DNA from: Paenibacillus sedimenti | GTDB lineage: Bacteria > Bacillota > Bacilli > Paenibacillales > NBRC-103111 | Assembly (NCBI RefSeq): GCF_014534655.1 | Contig: NZ_JACVVD010000002.1 | Location: forward strand, 372,001-436,000 | Length of the DNA stretch: 64,000 nt | Reading direction: 5' to 3' | Shown here: positions 63,231 to 64,000 of the stretch, piece by piece | How positions within the stretch are numbered: the stretch's first letter is position 1 | Layout of the letters: each line of letters opens with the position of its first letter | Translations under genes and position numbers: made by a program | Notes under the pieces: generated by a model | Told to the model about the DNA's origin: nothing | The model's input: the letters and a program-made list of their open reading frames with translations, nothing else | Database searches by the model: none

Positions 63231-64000
63231 ATGGCTTACTACATATCCGATTACGGGTTTGGCCATGCTTCGCGAAGTATTGCAATCATTCGAAAATGGT
63301 TGGAGCGGTTTCCCGATTCCCGAATCGTAATCTGCACCTCTTATTCACTGTCATTTCTGAAGCAGTCGCTATCAGGCTTTCCCAATGTTCAGTTCCGGCA
63401 TGTCTTGAATGATTTTGGATACATTTTGTATCACGATTCATTGGAACCTGACGTGAACCAAATGAACCAAGCATACGATGAATTTGTGAAGCGTGCGCCG
63501 GAATGTATAGCTGCTGAAACAATTTTTCTACGAGAAGCCGGGATTGATCTGGTTGTAACCGATATTTCACCGTTGCCTTTTTTCAGCGCAGATCATTTGG
63601 GCATACCGAGTATCGGGATATCGAACTTTACCTGGTATACAGCCTATCGCAATATACTTCCTGCGGACAAATTGATGTTCCTGCAGCAGGCCTATCACAA
63701 AATGGACCATTTCTTCGAGCTGGCCGGCAGTAATGAACCGAGATGGGGGCGGCGAAGCAAGCGGTCTTTCGGATTCTTCTGCAGAGAAGTCGATTCAGCC
63801 GAATTGGCGAATATCACGGCTGCAGTCAAGCAAGCTGTAAAAGCGCTCGTTTATGTGGGATTCGGGATGAAAGTCAATCTGGAATCCATGCATTCCTGGA
63901 AGCTATGGGATAACGAGAACGTATCCTTTGTTGTCTCAGGCAGTCATCCGGTCGAGCACCCTAACGTTACCGTCATCCCTTCGGGTTACATTGAAACCCA
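63231..64000 (+). CDS. Glycosyltransferase-like protein, truncated by window end
   Basis: The frame is open to base 64000 (256 codons seen). MAYYISDYGFGHASRSIAIIRKWLERFPDSRIVICTS is the N terminus of UGT/MurG-like glycosyltransferases (GT1/GT28), with GxGHASR; VVTDISPLPFFSADHLGIPSIGISNFTW follows, and VYVGFGMK starts the second half. The start is unclear: AAAGGAGG (63203-63210) is 20 bases from the ATG but 5-8 bases from in-frame ATT and ATA codons (63216, 63219). A GATACA palindrome (63418-63432) lies within the codons. Confidence 0.8.
   Translation, partial: MAYYISDYGFGHASRSIAIIRKWLERFPDSRIVICTSYSLSFLKQSLSGFPNVQFRHVLNDFGYILYHDSLEPDVNQMNQAYDEFVKRAPECIAAETIFLREAGIDLVVTDISPLPFFSADHLGIPSIGISNFTWYTAYRNILPADKLMFLQQAYHKMDHFFELAGSNEPRWGRRSKRSFGFFCREVDSAELANITAAVKQAVKALVYVGFGMKVNLESMHSWKLWDNENVSFVVSGSHPVEHPNVTVIPSGYIET

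Noticed and set aside
63418-63432. GATACATTTTGTATC as a promoter operator
   Set aside because: It lies about 190 bases inside a coding frame where it encodes ordinary family residues, with no promoter boxes nearby; probably chance, or at most an internal site.

Overview
The window looks like a chromosomal accessory region from a member of the Paenibacillaceae, most likely Paenibacillus. The reasons are AGGAGG-type ribosome binding sites, frequent TTG/GTG starts, YesM/YesN-type sugar regulation, paeninodin-type lasso peptide genes, and a Gram-positive CpsB/CapA/CapB-style exopolysaccharide (EPS) locus. No rRNA, tRNA, CRISPR array or insertion sequence was found.

Layout. (1) 1-3291: the end of a paeninodin-like lasso peptide operon (cyclase tail, a 46-residue precursor, an HPr-kinase-like peptide kinase, an ABC exporter). 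(2) 3376-4644: a secreted propeller-like protein. (3) 4700-12837: a YesN/YesM two-component system divergent from a sugar ABC importer (two permeases, a binding lipoprotein) and a GH43-like hydrolase. (4) 13211-18359: a secreted beta-helix protein, a flippase and a GT2. (5) 18507-27339: a second, more complete lasso operon (sulfotransferase, cyclase, 40-residue precursor, kinase, B1, B2, nucleotidyltransferase-like protein, exporter) converging on an APS kinase gene, cysC. (6) 27477-30599: three tandem Calx-beta secreted proteins and a stalk-domain protein. (7) 30842-40488: a beta-helix protein, an LCP ligase, a small tyrosine recombinase with a lost catalytic Arg, a decayed pseudogene, and two large secreted proteins that each carry both a cohesin-like and a dockerin module. 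(8) 40918-63171: EPS synthesis in two blocks, each with Wzz-like and tyrosine-kinase-like genes, followed by GDP-fucose synthesis, glycosyltransferases, acetyl- and pyruvyl-transferases and a polymerase. The window ends inside another glycosyltransferase-like gene.

Links between the genes. A 15-bp palindrome, GATACAWWWYGTATC, recurs about 18 times, nearly always in intergenic DNA. It lies in front of the sulfotransferase/lasso operon, cysC, the LCP gene, the flippase, several secreted-protein genes and both EPS blocks. In at least four promoters it fills the 17-bp gap between the -35 and -10 boxes, with one base left on each side. This points to one undescribed regulator coordinating capsule, surface proteins and a lasso peptide. 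A small XRE repressor inside the EPS locus (46199-46570) is a candidate.

The most interesting biochemical proposal is that lasso operon 2 makes a sulfated, and probably also phosphorylated, peptide. The sulfotransferase start-stop overlaps the cyclase, the core ends in an acidic-flanked Tyr followed by Ser, and the PAPS-forming kinase gene next door carries the same operator. Other points of note are a possible EAR-like RNA between the second kinase gene and gtaB, and the absence of leader-processing genes from the visible part of lasso operon 1.
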